From assembly GCA_947359465.1 (NCBI GenBank), contig OX375879.1:92554578-92618577 (forward strand): a stretch of 64,000 nucleotides of DNA, read 5' to 3'. The DNA is from Metellina segmentata (taxonomy: Eukaryota > Arthropoda > Arachnida > Araneae > Tetragnathidae). Both the position numbers and the translations under genes were made by a program. A model generated the notes under the pieces. It ran no database searches and was not told the DNA's origin. It worked only from the letters and a program-made list of their open reading frames with translations. Positions 12,230-23,904 of the stretch are shown piece by piece. Every line of letters starts with the position of its first letter. Within the stretch, counting starts at the first letter, position 1.

Positions 12230-12720
12230 ATTAGCTCTCAAGCGTAAATATTTCTTTCGGTAAAAATCCTACACCAACTTTTACTTTAGTTGGCCCGACG
12301 CATCCAAATTTCTCCCTTAACTTCTAACGCCATCTAAAATCTCAAAACGCGACTTCCAAATAAATACACTGATATCTTTATAGCTCAGTAAAAAGCACAC
12401 CGTTCAATAGTAAAACTTGAATCGCATCCTCTATCACGAGTTAAGGCTTTTATCGACGGGCAAGAGCAAAAGTAGCGTCAGCATTAAAATCCGGCCTTAA
12501 TTGAAAAGCATCAGACAACCAATAAACCAGGTTTCATAACGGCTCTTAATTAGGAGTAATTTAGCGACGTAATTAAAAACAAGCAGCCCGAGAATAAATT
12601 TAAAAGAGGACATTTAACTGAGATAGGCGGAAAAAAAGCTTCTTTTTAAAGCGACCGGCGTATCAGTCATTTTGTGTTAAAATTCTTTTAAGTAAAAGGC
12701 AAGGAATTTTTAATAAAGCT
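12230..12720. promoter_or_regulatory. Complex, non-repetitive block with clustered homeodomain-type motifs
   Basis: This stretch lacks the tandem repeats seen around it. It contains TTAATTAG (12546) and GTAATTAA (12569) with several TAAT cores. It resembles an intronic enhancer in composition; nothing more can be shown without comparison to related genomes. Confidence 0.25.
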
Positions 12721-14340
12721 TTGGCGAAAGAACTCCGTTTTAAATGATACAGTATCTTATTATTTTGTGTTGTGTTTTCTACACTAATCCCTTTTCTTCT
12801 TAAATCCTATTTATTTTTTGTTCATCAGAAGTAATAATCAAATTATTCTCTCTTCAGCGTTGGTAACTGTAGCGATTTAATACAAAGGTTTGAACGAAGG
12901 AAAAGCCATTTTGTGTCGGATATGTTGAGGGGTATTATTATGTTGAGGTGTATATTTTGAAGAGTGCTTGGAGATTTCTAACATTATGGAATACTAGATT
13001 AGCTAAGTGTTTCAGTAAATGCATTTAAAGCATCTAAGAGAACATAGATTTCTCTCAAAGTTTGTCTGATAGAAACTTATTAACTTGTGAAAACTACTGT
13101 ATTAGATATCGCTACTCACTGCTAAATCTGCACTTGATGTTAAATTCGGGTGGTAGTAAATCGAGTAGTATAAAACTACATATGTCTTCTCATGTATTGT
13201 CTTTCTACCACAAGAACTGCTGTAAACACAAAGTTTGCAATTCTAGTCTATTTTCCATAGTGGTTTCATGAAGCATTTGGGTTTGACACATTGACCCACT
13301 TGGCGTCAGTTGGTTTTCCTGCTTCAGGCTTTGTTGGTCAAGATTCTATTCTAACTCTCCCCATGTTCGTTTTTTTTCATAAAGGGGCGTCTGTTAATGA
13401 AAAAGAGAGAGAGTCTAATTAACACGAATGTGAAAAGTCTCTCTCACGTTTTGTTTTGAGCTCTCTAGGCTGTTACAGAATGGCTTGTACGCAATACGAA
13501 TGTCAAATAAGTTACTATCACCAACAATCATGTCACCAAACTACTCATCCTAAAAACTTATATCACTCATCTCCACTCCAAATGTACGATAGTTGTTCCT
13601 AGATTGACCCCCGTTACCTAGACATTGTGTCTATAGCAATTCCTGTGTTTGACAGACATGAGAGTCTGATCAGGCTCAAAGTGCCCAATACTTTATCAAG
13701 ACTTCCATATATCTTGCTGAACCAACATACTACAATTAGGGATCATCGTTCAGTGTTATATTTTAGACAAATTAGAAATACATTGAAGCCCTGAAAACAC
13801 TCGTCTAATATAATGATGTCAAAATAATTTTTTGAAGTGTCCAAGAAGTCTTTTAAAAAATTAATTACACATTAATACTCAAAATTCGGCTGCTGGGATC
13901 AACTAAAGAGTTATTTTTAAAAACTTAAGATACTCTTTTAATACCTACTGTTGTCTTCCCAATTCCTATAAGGTTTAAAAGATTATAGTTTGAAATAGTT
14001 CATTGTTTTTATAATTATCTAAAGTATTCCACATTAAATAATTATAAAAACACAATAAAATAAAATTTAATTTATTAATCACTAAAGGGATTAAAGACGT
14101 TAAGTTTCCATTTTTTATAAATACAACATGTGTTCTAGACACATCACTACGGAAAAATACCTAATGCTAAATTTCCGTGCGCCATTCAGAAAAAAAAATG
14201 TTTGAAATATACGTTATGGCTTCTTTCTTGTATTATACACACTAGGCTAACAGTCAATCACAATCAATGCTGCTTCTTGCATATTTTTTTAGTCACAAAA
14301 TGTTTTTTAACTACCAAAAAGGCTTTATTCATATAATATA
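12721..14340. other. AT-rich stretch, no gene recognised
   Basis: Short frames only (for example 13062-13271, with no similarity). A GAGAGAGTCT/AGTCTCTCTC inverted pair lies near 13410-13445. No exon signals with homology were found. Confidence 0.45.
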
Positions 14341-14680
14341 TGCCGACCAACCGGTATAGTGGTTAAGGTGTTAGCCTCTAGATAGGAAGGTTCCTGGTCT
14401 GGTTCGAATCCGGGTTCGGGCATGGATGTTTGTAAACGTATGGTGTAGAGGCGGCTGGTGCACCTTAAATCTATCGTGGCCGAAAGTCCTCACGTTGGGT
14501 TGGCGTGGAAGTTTGGAGAGTGGGGTGCCAGCTCAGGTGTTGCTTCGTCATCTGACCGTGCTTCAAAATTACGAAGTGTTGTCCTCGGATCTTTCCCTTA
14601 AGGGACTGATCCCGGACCGTCGTCAATAGCCCGTCGTTGTGTTGCTCTAGTACGACGTTAACTAAAATTACCAATTACCA
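14341..14680 (+). mobile_element. tRNA-derived SINE, nearly full length
   Basis: The head has a polymerase III box A (TGGTTAAGGTG, 14360-14370) and a perfect box B (GGTTCGAATCC, 14401-14411). The body shared by all copies follows: CTTAAATCTATCGTGGC, GGCGTGGAAGTTTGGAGAG, GATCTTTCCCTTAAGG and CCCGGACCGTC, then the tail GACGTTAACTAAAATTACC. The tRNA-like head cannot form a good acceptor stem, so it is not a tRNA gene. Overlapping 67-codon frames on both strands are incidental. Confidence 0.88.
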
Positions 14681-15572
14681 TATATAATATATTACTACCA
14701 AATAAGTGAGTTTAAATAATCTTGTAATTCACCCATAATATAATAATTTTATTATTATTTAGAATAGTAACTATTAATCTATTTTGACCTATATATAAAT
14801 GTACCTTTGAACTAACATCTTATACACTCTAATAATTTCCACTTCAAAGTTCCACTTTCATATTTCATTTTTCGCATATTGTTTTATTTTTTCTTTCTGT
14901 TTTCAAACAAAAAAAAAACGCAAATATATCTTTTGTTTCGTTTTATTTCGTAGGTAATATCCGTATACATACTTCTCGTGTACTTGACGCCCAACTTGAT
15001 ACTCTGGGCGCATAACATCTGCAATTTTTACATTTCTATACTTCCTGCACCCAGGACCTAAATATTTAAAAGGTTTCTACCAGAGCTAAGAGCGGAAACT
15101 CTAGAATTTCGCGATCAGAATTGCCGCTCTTTTCTTTCCATCGATCTGAGAATTCTGAATAAACAATAGAATGGACTTCCTTTATCCCTCTGATTCATTC
15201 ATGAAAATCCTTTTCCAAAGGTTGTGGCGCCATCTCTTATCAGTTGTAGACATCAAACTCCATTTTGAAAAGATTGGAATGCCAAACGTATCACTATTTT
15301 TAATAAATTGAACTTGTGTTGCATATTATCGAGTAAAAATATCCGAAGCTTTGTTTTTCTATGTAACATTCATTTATTATCTCTACCCTAAAGACATAAA
15401 AATGATTCTCATTACTCAGATTCAATGTGATTCAAAAAAAAATTGACAAGTCTGAGAAGTGTTCAAAGCTTTAAAATATTTGTCTCTTGTACAAATAATT
15501 CTAATTATACTTCTTATTGTAGATATTAAAATCAAATGAAATTTATTTAAATAGATTTTTTTTCTTTTACAG

Positions 15573-15594
15573 ATTCTATTCAGGATGCACAAAA
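15573..15594 (+). CDS. Myt1: Candidate 22-bp micro-exon between the N-terminus and finger 1
   Basis: TTTTCTTTTACAG precedes 22 bases, which are followed by a perfect GTAAGT donor. Joined to the one-base overhang of the exon at 7332-7377, they read D-SIQDAQ-K. This resembles the short AIQEL-like link that precedes finger 1 in vertebrate MYT1L. It ends in phase 2 (AA), which would suit a finger exon starting G-TGC, as seen at 53224. No such finger exon follows before 18047, which weakens the call. An alternative frame reads YSGC, but its spacing does not fit a finger. Confidence 0.3.
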
Positions 15595-16619
15595 GTAAGT
15601 TGGTTATATTGTATGAACTTAAATATGCATTTCCACTTGTGGAACAATAATATATAAATGGTTTTGTAATTTAAAAATGTTATAACATAATTATAATAAT
15701 AAATACAAGGGTCTTAATTTGGATAATTTTAGAAACTAAATTATTAAACACAAATAAAACAAATAAGTATTTTAAACTGTATTAACAATAAATATTCTGC
15801 ATAACTTTTATTATAATGTGTTACTTTATCATAGAATATTGAAAAAGTAAAAACCAGCAAGATAATTTTTTCCAATGGGAATTACTTCAAGCTGTAACGA
15901 AATATTTTTTGAATTATTTTTATAATATATTCTTTTACTTTACAATGTAACCATTAAAGCATTGCTTTTATACAAGTCAAATTAAAAAGGATTAATTATT
16001 TAATCTAAAGACATAAAGGCGTTTCCTCATCGAACATTTCAAAAATATTTTGGTTTACATCGATAGATAAAACAGTCAAAAGTAAATTATAGTCTACAGG
16101 TGTACAAATTAAAAATTAGAGAGTAAAAGGTTTTGACATTTGCATTTGATCGGAAGATAAGTGCTTTCGCTAGTCAAGTATTAAGATTATTTTTATACTT
16201 TCAAAACTGTTACTTATTTTTGCAACACAGAAACCTATTGCCATAATTTTTCTAACACCCACATTTTGTTTTTGCAGCTGCCCATCTCGAACGTCGAACA
16301 GCTTACAAAATCATATGCCAAGAAAGGTGAATAAGTTGCGAGCGTGAGTATATAAAGTGTAGCTATACTTTCAAAAACTTTTATCAAGTTGTAAAACACA
16401 AAAAGTTGAATCTTAAAATTATTTTCCCTAGAAAAATGAAATTTTGCCTTCACTTATTAAATGGAAAGCCAAGACTCGTAATCATATTTCCTTCGCACCA
16501 GAAATTTTTAATTGATACTATTAGACCCACGCATAGTTTCCATGCCACAGTTTCTTATTTACTTGACTATTGATGACCAACATCGTTATACACTTTACAA
16601 ACCTTATTTCAACACAATC

Positions 16620-17000
16620 TATATATACAAAAAAAAAGGTTTGTGTGTATAGTTTCTATACCAATCTACACCGTTTGACCAATCCACACCAAATTTGGTA
16701 CACTTATACTTTAGATCAGTGCCGAAAATATCGGCTATTACTTTCCTGCCTTTTAGAAAAAATTTATAGCATTTACAATCATGAAAATTGTCACGCATAT
16801 AGTCCTTAAAGTGCCCCTCGAAGCCTCAATTTTAAAATCTAAAGTTAGTTTTCTTGCAATAACTGAATATTTACAAGGAAACACGTTCTATAGGGTTTGT
16901 GTATTTTAGTCAATACAGGGAAATGTCGCGATCATATTTAAGCATTACTAAATTTCATAAATCACCATCGTCTTTATCAACCACTGACCTGCAGATGGGC
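16620..17000 (+). mobile_element. Helitron-like non-autonomous element (copy 1)
   Basis: It shares long blocks with 21430-21799: CACCGTTTGACCAATCCACAC, AAATTTGGTAC, AAGGAAACACGTTCTA, AGGGTTTGTGTAT and ACAGGGAAATGTCGCG. The 3' end is not preserved. Assignment follows from the better-preserved copy. Confidence 0.55.
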
Positions 17001-17299
17001 CTTTAAATAGTAATATTTTAAAATTTCGTACTCTTACCTCACACATCCAGGTTCTTTACTAATATTTATACACTAGTTGTTTTACCATTTGTTATAATTT
17101 TAAACAGTAGTTTCAAGTTATTCAACTGTTATTCGCATTTTCCTACGTCCAGGAGCAAGTGTTGTGGACTGTTTGCTTAGCATCATGTGACGATGGACAG
17201 TTTTCTTGTTTGCAATTTGAGCGGGACAACAGTTTTATTCATAACAGTCTATGCTCTGTGCATCTTTTAACTGTGAAACTGCTGCCTTCAAGCCTTGAG

Positions 17300-17622
17300 C
17301 TGTGGTTGCCCGGTTGGAAGAGTAACGTATTAGCCTCCAGAGGATTGTATGTTCGAATCCAACCAAAGGCCAGCGTGTACAATGGGGCCTGATGCACTTT
17401 AAATCTGTCGTGGCCTAAAATGTCTTCACGTTGACGTGGCGTGGAAGTTTGGAGAGAAGGGTGCCAGCTCAGTCTTTGCCTCGTCCTCTGACAGTGGTGT
17501 TGTAATCGGGTGTTGTAACGTGGTGTTGTAATCGGATCTTTCCCTTGATGTTTGATCCCGGACCATCGTGTCAATAGTCCGTTGTGTTGCTCCAGTGCGA
17601 CGTTAATTAAAATGCCTACATA
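17300..17622 (+). mobile_element. tRNA-derived SINE (second copy)
   Basis: The head contains GTTGGAAGAGTAACG and a near box B (TGTTCGAATCC). The body blocks CTTTAAATCTGTCGTGGCC, ACGTGGCGTGGAAGTTTGG, GATCCCGGACCATCG and the GACGTTAATTAAAATGCC tail match the copy at 14341. A TGGTGTTGTAATCGG duplication sits inside. Confidence 0.85.
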
Positions 17623-18046
17623 CCTTCAATCATTTCCAGGAAATGTGAGCCCCTGCATTAAACACAGACGTGTTTTAAATTCAGTGGACGCAGGCAACCA
17701 GAAAACTCAATTACCCTTCCTCACCCTATATCGATTCATTTTAATTTATAATTGCCATGCAGTTGAGAAACATTTTTAATTCAAAGCAACTCAAACTAAT
17801 TTAACTTTATTTTCAAACACTTTATCACTGATTTTGTTTCTTAATGGAACTTACGCTAGAAATAGAACTGCAAAACTTTTTATTTAAACGAGTTCGACTG
17901 AAAAATAATTTAACCACCCGTGGAGAGCTTCTCAGAGTAATTCAAGCTCTGCTGAATTTCGCATTTCAATCCATCACGAACAAACGCATCCATCATATCC
18001 CGTGAAAGCGGATGGTATCTCACGAAGTGACATTTCACCCCCACAG

Positions 18047-18990
18047 GTCCTCTGGATGCCAGCTGTCTAACCGAAAGAGGAAACTGTCCAACGACGCGTA
18101 CGAGAGCCCTTCCTGCAAGGAACCCAAGACCAATGACGACGCTCCCGCCGACCGAACTGGTTCCGCGGACACCGTGAGCAACAGACTCTGTGCGGACGCC
18201 GTCTCACCCACGCAGGACCCCACCACCTGTAGGCTGCAGCAGCAGGGGAGCTCCGAGGAGGAGAAGCAGATCGTGCAGCGGGTGGTCGAGGAGACCATGG
18301 AGGCCGTGGTCCGGGAGGAGGAGCGAGACATGGACGAGGACACTCGCCGCATCCGGGAGGCGGAGGCCGCCCTCCGGTCCCTGTCCGGCGACTTCGAGCC
18401 GGACGCCGGCATGGACATCTTCGCCGGGGTGTGCGGTGCCCCGGAGCGACCCTTCTTCGAGAACCTCTTCGAGAAGAAGGACGACGCGGCCCCCAAGACG
18501 GCCGAGGTGGTCACGAACTCTTGGAAAGACGTGGTCACCCTCAGCGCCTCCTCGAGCTCCTGCTGCAGCAGCGAGAGGTCGCCTCTGAGGTCGCCCATCC
18601 TCTCCCCCGTGGTCAGCATCCACAGCATCAAGGAGGAGCGCCGCGAGGAGCAGGAGCTCATGACCAGCCCCGTGTACCAGCACCTGAGGGACGAGGAGTA
18701 CTCCCCCCAGGGGCAGCCCCAGCTCAGGGCCCAGCAGCAGCACCCCCAGATCCCCCAGCCCCAGACCCCCATCAGCTCGCCGGAGACGAACTTCAGCGTG
18801 CCGGCCTCGGTGGACGCGAAGCCCATGAGCTGCACCAGCCAGTACAGCTCGGCGGACGAGGTGTTCGACGAGTTCGCGCCCCTGCCCCAGGTCCAGCCCC
18901 AGGAGGACAGCAGCAGGAGCGTGGACAACGGCGCGACGACGGTGAACGATGCAGAGTCTTACGACGTCGCCAGTCTGTTGAAAATTGAAG
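18047..18990 (+). CDS. Myt1: MYT1-family exon: end of finger 1, nuclear-localisation-like cluster, acidic/Pro-Gln-rich region
   Basis: The acceptor is CACCCCCACAG at 18046 and the donor is GAAG/GTAGGT at 18991. The 944-bp exon enters in phase 2 and leaves in phase 1. It opens with RSSGCQLSNRKRKLS, equivalent to the last Cys of finger 1 plus the basic cluster that follows finger 1 in vertebrate MYT1/MYT1L (GCPLAKKRK). After it come an acidic stretch (EEEKQ..., EEERDMDEDTRR), serine-rich segments and a Pro/Gln-rich tract around 18690-18780. These fit a regulatory region without enzymatic domains. The open frame runs back to an ATG at 18012, but that would shorten the finger spacing by one residue, so splicing into the exon is preferred. 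The exon is far more GC-rich than its surroundings, which creates long shadow frames on both strands. Confidence 0.88.
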
Positions 18991-20576
18991 GTAGGTTCTC
19001 CCTTTTCCACCGACTAATGAGAGGAGCCTTCAATTTTTCAGTTTTAGCACCAATTAGACTCTAACGACTGCAGGGGGCGAATTGGTGTGTAAGCGCGTGA
19101 AAGAAAATTTTTATTAATTGCTTCCTTCCCATTTGGATGCCGAATCGCCGAGAAAGGGTGGTGTCGTATTAAGTACCCGACTTTTCCCAATTACCATGGG
19201 CACAAAAAGAATCGGGCAAGCTCGGGTGATTTCAAAGTTTCCTGTTTTCAATTATATCATAATTATTCTTGCCTCGCAGAGAAACGACTGCGAGAGAAAA
19301 ATTGGACTCGACATGACTACCGGCTTCGAGTAATAGGTTTCGGATCGTCAATAGTATCGACGTTTAAATGAGTGCCGATTTGCACGACAATAATTTTATT
19401 TTAATTATATGGGGTGTGAATAAGTCCGGGTCGAGGTATTTTTATACGGAAAACTTGAGTTTTCAATGAAAATTTGTGTATTAAAAATTGAAACAGAATT
19501 TACTCCGATTCAATGGATCGCTATTTGATGTTATTCTTCCCCAAATCGGAATGTTACAGAATGGAATTAGGTTCTTTAAGGACAATAACTACAATCCTTT
19601 TAATTGTAATTCGAAGTATTCTCTTAGCTTAGCTTTTATTGATGATTCATATGCTGTTAATATTTTTACTCAAAGTAAATGCAAACTTGATTAAAAGATT
19701 AAATTTGGCACTCCCTTTCAAACTACTGAGAACAGTAATTTAAAATTTAGGCAATTCTAAGTCGTAGTTGGTATTTTTTTCTACCCCCCCCCCCCCAATT
19801 TTTAAAATATAATACTTTTTTTAAGTGCGGGAAAACTTCGAGACGAACTGGAGACAAGTAATCCTTCGAATAACATCATTTAAAATTTAAGTTTCTATTT
19901 TATATTTTTAAGATATTTTAATTTATAAGGAGTTTATAAAGAAAACAGAAATGTGTGTGTTTAACTTTTAATTCTTAAAATTCAGTGATTCATTATTTTC
20001 AAAACTAGGAAATAAAAGCTTCACAAACAATGTTTTAGACGATGATATTTATAATTTGTTTTAGATGTAATATCTAGAAATTTTCCTTAGCTAAAAGTCA
20101 GACAAATCACTTATCGTGCTGCCATCTGTTGCATAACACATAAAGTATTCCTATGACTAATACTCGGCCTACTGAATTGATTGGAAAATAGTTTCTTTAC
20201 TTCCGAATAAGAATAAAGGGAAATATATTTTGCCGGATTGCAATTGGAAAAAATATTTTTTTGAATATGGCTGTTAACTGTTAGTTAAGAGTCAGAAAGA
20301 AAAATTATGCGTACAACTTAATGAATTTGAATTTTCAAATTCTATCTAAATACTATATTCAATTCTAGTGTATTAATTTCTTCAGAAGTGTTAGATAAAC
20401 AACATGGTTTTCGTTATTGTATGTTCTTTACAACATGTGCAAAAAATAAAATAATGCGTACCCGACTAGTTAACAAACATTTAACATTTACGCAACACCT
20501 TGAGTCAGATCAGTTAATCCTTTACCTTGAGTCAGATCATTTAGATCTTTTACCAGATCCTTTACGTTGAGTCAGA

Positions 20577-20690
20577 TCAGTTAAAAGTTTCCTCACGTTG
20601 GCGTGGTGTGGAAATTTGGAGAGTGATGTTCCAGCTCAGATGTGATTTCGTCTTCTGACAGTGGTTCAAAATTACGTCGGATTGTCCCTC
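20577..20690 (+). mobile_element. SINE body fragment
   Basis: TTTCCTCACGTTGGCGTGGTGTGG, TTTGGAGAGTG and CTGACAGTGGTTCAAAATTACG match the SINE body. Head and tail are missing. Confidence 0.7.
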
Positions 20691-21429
20691 TCTTCACCTA
20701 CTTACTACTTACAACTAGTTTCCTGTTTGTTTAATTGTTATGTACCTTGCAACGGTTTTTCTCTTGTATTAATGGTGTTGTGTACTTGTACACCAGTGAA
20801 TGATTTGTATCAAGTGCTGGAAATATATATTTACTTAATATTATTACTATACTTATATTAACTGCCAATAAGATGTATATCAAAGCTCTTGTATCAAGGC
20901 TACGCAAAGGAGAACTTGACCGGGATGTATTACACGGTCCATTCTTATTTAACGATAAGTGTCATGTCTCCAAAATTTCCACCAAATAAGACCAAATTAG
21001 TTTCAATGGAAATGAGACCTAAGAGTCAAATAAATTGGGGAATTGAGAGAAGGATCAAGAAATATGCTAAAACATTCTGCATGCTGGCTCTTTTTTTAAT
21101 ATTTATCCCCATTGAAAGAATCCGTAATAATTGTTCTCATCTCTGGCAGTTTTGTTCATACTAACACAAAAATTTGCATTCAGAGTAATTTTCATATCGG
21201 ACAAAAAAATTTTAATAGTGTAAATAAAATTGTTGCTATGTTTGAAATTTTAGAAATAATCTTAAAAATCTGATGGCTAACTCATGCAAGTTCACGTCTA
21301 TTTATAGTAAGTATTATTCCTAACGAAATTACTTTTCGTCTGCTTGTGCGATTCCAGAGACGAACAAGAGGTGTTAGAATACTCTTTTTGTCCGACTGTA
21401 TCACCCAGAAGATATTCGCTTTGGGGAAT

Positions 21430-21799
21430 ATATATTATATATAAGGAGATGTAGTTGTATGTATATGTGTGCATATTTTCTATACAAAACTACATCGTTT
21501 GACCAATCCACACGAAATTTGGTACCATAGAACACTGAGGAAAACATAGGCTATTTCTTTCCTGTCTTGAGACCAAACGAAAGCCATGAAAATTAGCACA
21601 CAGGTAGTCCTAAAAGTGTCCCTCGAAGTCACAATTTTAAAAAAATCGAAAGTTTGTTTTCCTGCTATAAACGTACATTGACAAGGAAACACGTTCTACA
21701 GGATTTGTGTATATGAGTTAACACAGGGAAAAGTCGCGGTTATATTTTAGCTATCGCGGTCATATTTGAAACCCGAGCAACGACGGATTATTCTGCTAG
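21430..21799 (+). mobile_element. Helitron-like non-autonomous element (copy 2) with 3' terminus
   Basis: It has the same blocks as the copy at 16620. It ends ACCCGAGCAACGACGG ... TTCTGCTAG followed by T, the CTAG-T terminus typical of Helitrons, preceded by a weak CCG/CGG hairpin. No Rep/helicase coding is present. Confidence 0.65.
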
Positions 21800-21911
21800 T
21801 ATTTGATATATTTAAATATATACAATACCCTACAATAACGGACCGGACGGCAGCGGATTTGCACAAAATCTAACTACATGTTCGTGATATGGCCTGGGAC
21901 CTCTGCATGTT

Positions 21912-22317
21912 GTTCCTGGTAAATTGAACGCCGATGCCTACATGAGCATTTTGGGCAATAAGATTCTTCCTACTCCCTGGCAATTTGATAGAATGGGCGA
22001 ATGTTACTTCCAGTACGACAACGCTCTATGTTATGTTGCAGCCTCGGTCAAGTAGTGGTATCAAGATATGGAAGTAAAACGCTTTCCCTGGTCTGCTCAG
22101 AGTCCCGATCTAAACCCCATAGAACATTTGTGGGACGAGTTAAAGCAACGCTTACGGACCAGGGACCCACGTCCGAAATCTACAGCTGAGCTGGTGACAT
22201 TCTAGCAGCAGTGATGGACACAAATACCCATAGTTGTGTATCAAAACCTTGTTGAAAGTATGTCCAGAAGGGTTGCTAGTGTAATTGCAGCACGTGGGGA
22301 ACCATCCCCCTATTAAA
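21912..22317 (+). pseudogene. Tc1/mariner transposase C-terminal pseudogene
   Basis: One continuous reading frame, broken by three in-frame stops, shows LNADAYMSIL, QYDNALCYVAASVK, WSAQSPDLNPIEHLWDELKQ and a C-terminal SRRVASVIAARG. These are the D..DNA.CH and SPDLNPIEHLWD motifs of Tc1 transposases. The N-terminal half and the terminal repeats are not recognisable. It is dead and unrelated to the host gene. Confidence 0.88.
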
Positions 22318-23247
22318 GCATGTATTCTTTCCCTTATACTACCACATCTTGCTGTCCAGTCCATTATTGTATTGTAGTGTATATATTTAAATGATATATC
22401 ATACGTTGATATATATTTATTTTTCTATGTTCACATATTGTTATACATGTTAATAGAACCTGGTAAAGTGTTCGAGAGGAAGCCTGCGCATGCGCTGTAA
22501 AGCAATTCTTTGTATGTTTCGAGAATGCGCACTTATAGATATTGACTGCGCATTTGTACATATCGACAACCAGATCGTTCCATTATGAACGTATTCCTTC
22601 TAAGCTGCTTCCTTCCTGTCCAGAACACAACACATATCAAGACATTCTGATACCATCGACTTTCTAATGCAATAGACAGAGCATGTGGGGAAGTCACTGT
22701 TGAAAGAGCACAAAAGCGTAAGTCATGTGGACTAACAATTCGGTACGATTGGTTGTCGAAGAGCACACCTGTATTTTAATCAAGTTGGATAATCCCTTTA
22801 ACCAGTCACTAATTTATCCCACATTAGGATTCGTGCCTTTTACCACAACCACATGACAGACTTTCAAACCACGTTACCGGAAGAACTAACGTGAAACTAT
22901 TCGCAGGTGCTCTGTCTACTTCATTAGAATGCCAATGTCTTTTCGCAGAACGTCAGCCTTCCACAGGAGTATTTGTTCTTGGAATGGAATGGAACGGAAA
23001 GAAATATTGAGTTTCTTGGCTAAGGATCAGCTGACAGACTATGCCACTTTCTGTTATTGGACTTTGGACCATAAAACAGTTCAACCAACTAACCTCCTTA
23101 CGCATTGACAATAAAATTCCTTACAAACCATGCATCATGAATATCCAAATTTTTAGTTCTTGATTTATAAAGTATCAAATATCTGTTTTACTTATAAGTA
23201 ATCATACCCACATAGCTCAAATCTCATTGTATTTTCTGTCCTTTCAG

Positions 23248-23826
23248 AGGAATGTGCCAATATCCAATCCCTGGTGGAGTCCGATGGCTTTTCAATGCAC
23301 ACAGACGCCTACACCCGGGATCAACACCACATGCAGCACGATATCAAACCCAACATGAACGACCTGCGACACCTTCAGCAACAGCAACAGCAGCAGCAGC
23401 AGCAGCAACCTCCACTACCACCCCACCAGTCGTACTGCCGCATGGACGACGGATACCCTGGTGGCGACTACTTCCCCCCTTACGGATGCCCCCCTGCCAG
23501 CCCCGCCTCCAGGAGGTACCTACTCCTGGACTCTAAGCTGCAGGAACCTGCGAAGAGGCCCCTCTCGTTCGACGAGCACCTGTTGCCCCTGCCCGAAGAC
23601 GACCACCCCCTGGTGATCGACGAGGGCAGGCAGCAGCACAGGTACGGGGGCCTGGAGGACGAGGAGGACAGTAACTCTTTACAGTCGTGCAGCCAGCAGA
23701 GCGGATCAACGCCTCACTACAACAACAGCTGTTGTGAGATGATGCCGTCGCCCCACTCCGACATGGGAGATGGGAGGAGAATGCTTGAGTGCCAGCAGTC
23801 TTCGCCCCAAGACCCCTCGCTTAGAG
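23248..23826 (+). CDS. Myt1: MYT1-family exon: polyglutamine and Pro/acidic linker before finger 2
   Basis: The acceptor is CTTTCAG at 23247 and the donor is TTAGAG/GTGAGT at 23827. The phase-1 entry joins GAA-G with AG to give EECANIQSLVESDGF, continuous with the previous exon. The exon has a Gln tract from about 23377 to 23407 (mostly CAG/CAA codons), then PPLPP, an acidic/Pro-rich part (PLPEDDHPLVIDE) and a Ser/Gln-rich end (SLQSCSQQSGS). No known domain is visible. Its role as a linker is inferred from position. It ends one base into a codon, and the next exon completes it as GAC. The 23274 start seen in a simple frame scan is an internal GTG, not a start codon. Additional exons in the 27-kb intron after it cannot be excluded. 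Confidence 0.85.
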
Positions 23827-23904
23827 GTGAGTCACAATTCTACGACGCCCGAGTGGGCTTACAGGAAAGTACTTGCATAAAGTGACACATACTTCATCTA
23901 CGTT

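Larger units (their letters stand above)
18991..23247 (+). other. Intron between MYT1-family exons 1 and 2 (main set)
   Basis: Phase-1 intron of about 4.3 kb. It holds a C13 run (19784-19796), a SINE fragment, a Helitron-like copy and a Tc1 pseudogene. The rest is AT-rich with no supported exon. Confidence 0.8.

Noticed and set aside
14344..14425. tRNA gene with perfect box B
   Set aside because: It lacks a good acceptor stem and continues into a body shared with eight other loci, so it is a SINE head.
16278..16326. 49-bp segment bounded by TTTTTGCAG and GTGAAT
   Set aside because: It keeps frame between 7332-7377 and 18047 but encodes nothing finger-like, and the donor is mediocre. Reported only as a possibility in the finger-1 finding.
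18012..18046. ATG at 18012 as translation start of the GC-rich exon
   Set aside because: The reading into HPHRSSGC gives a finger spacing one residue too short, and a good acceptor at 18046 restores the phase used in all other fingers. It remains possible for an alternative transcript.
18035..18928. 297-codon minus-strand frame, plus a 268-codon frame at 18204-19010
   Set aside because: They mirror the GC-rich plus-strand exon, which has a splice-compatible frame with family similarity. The antisense peptides are low-complexity Ser/Leu-rich shadows.
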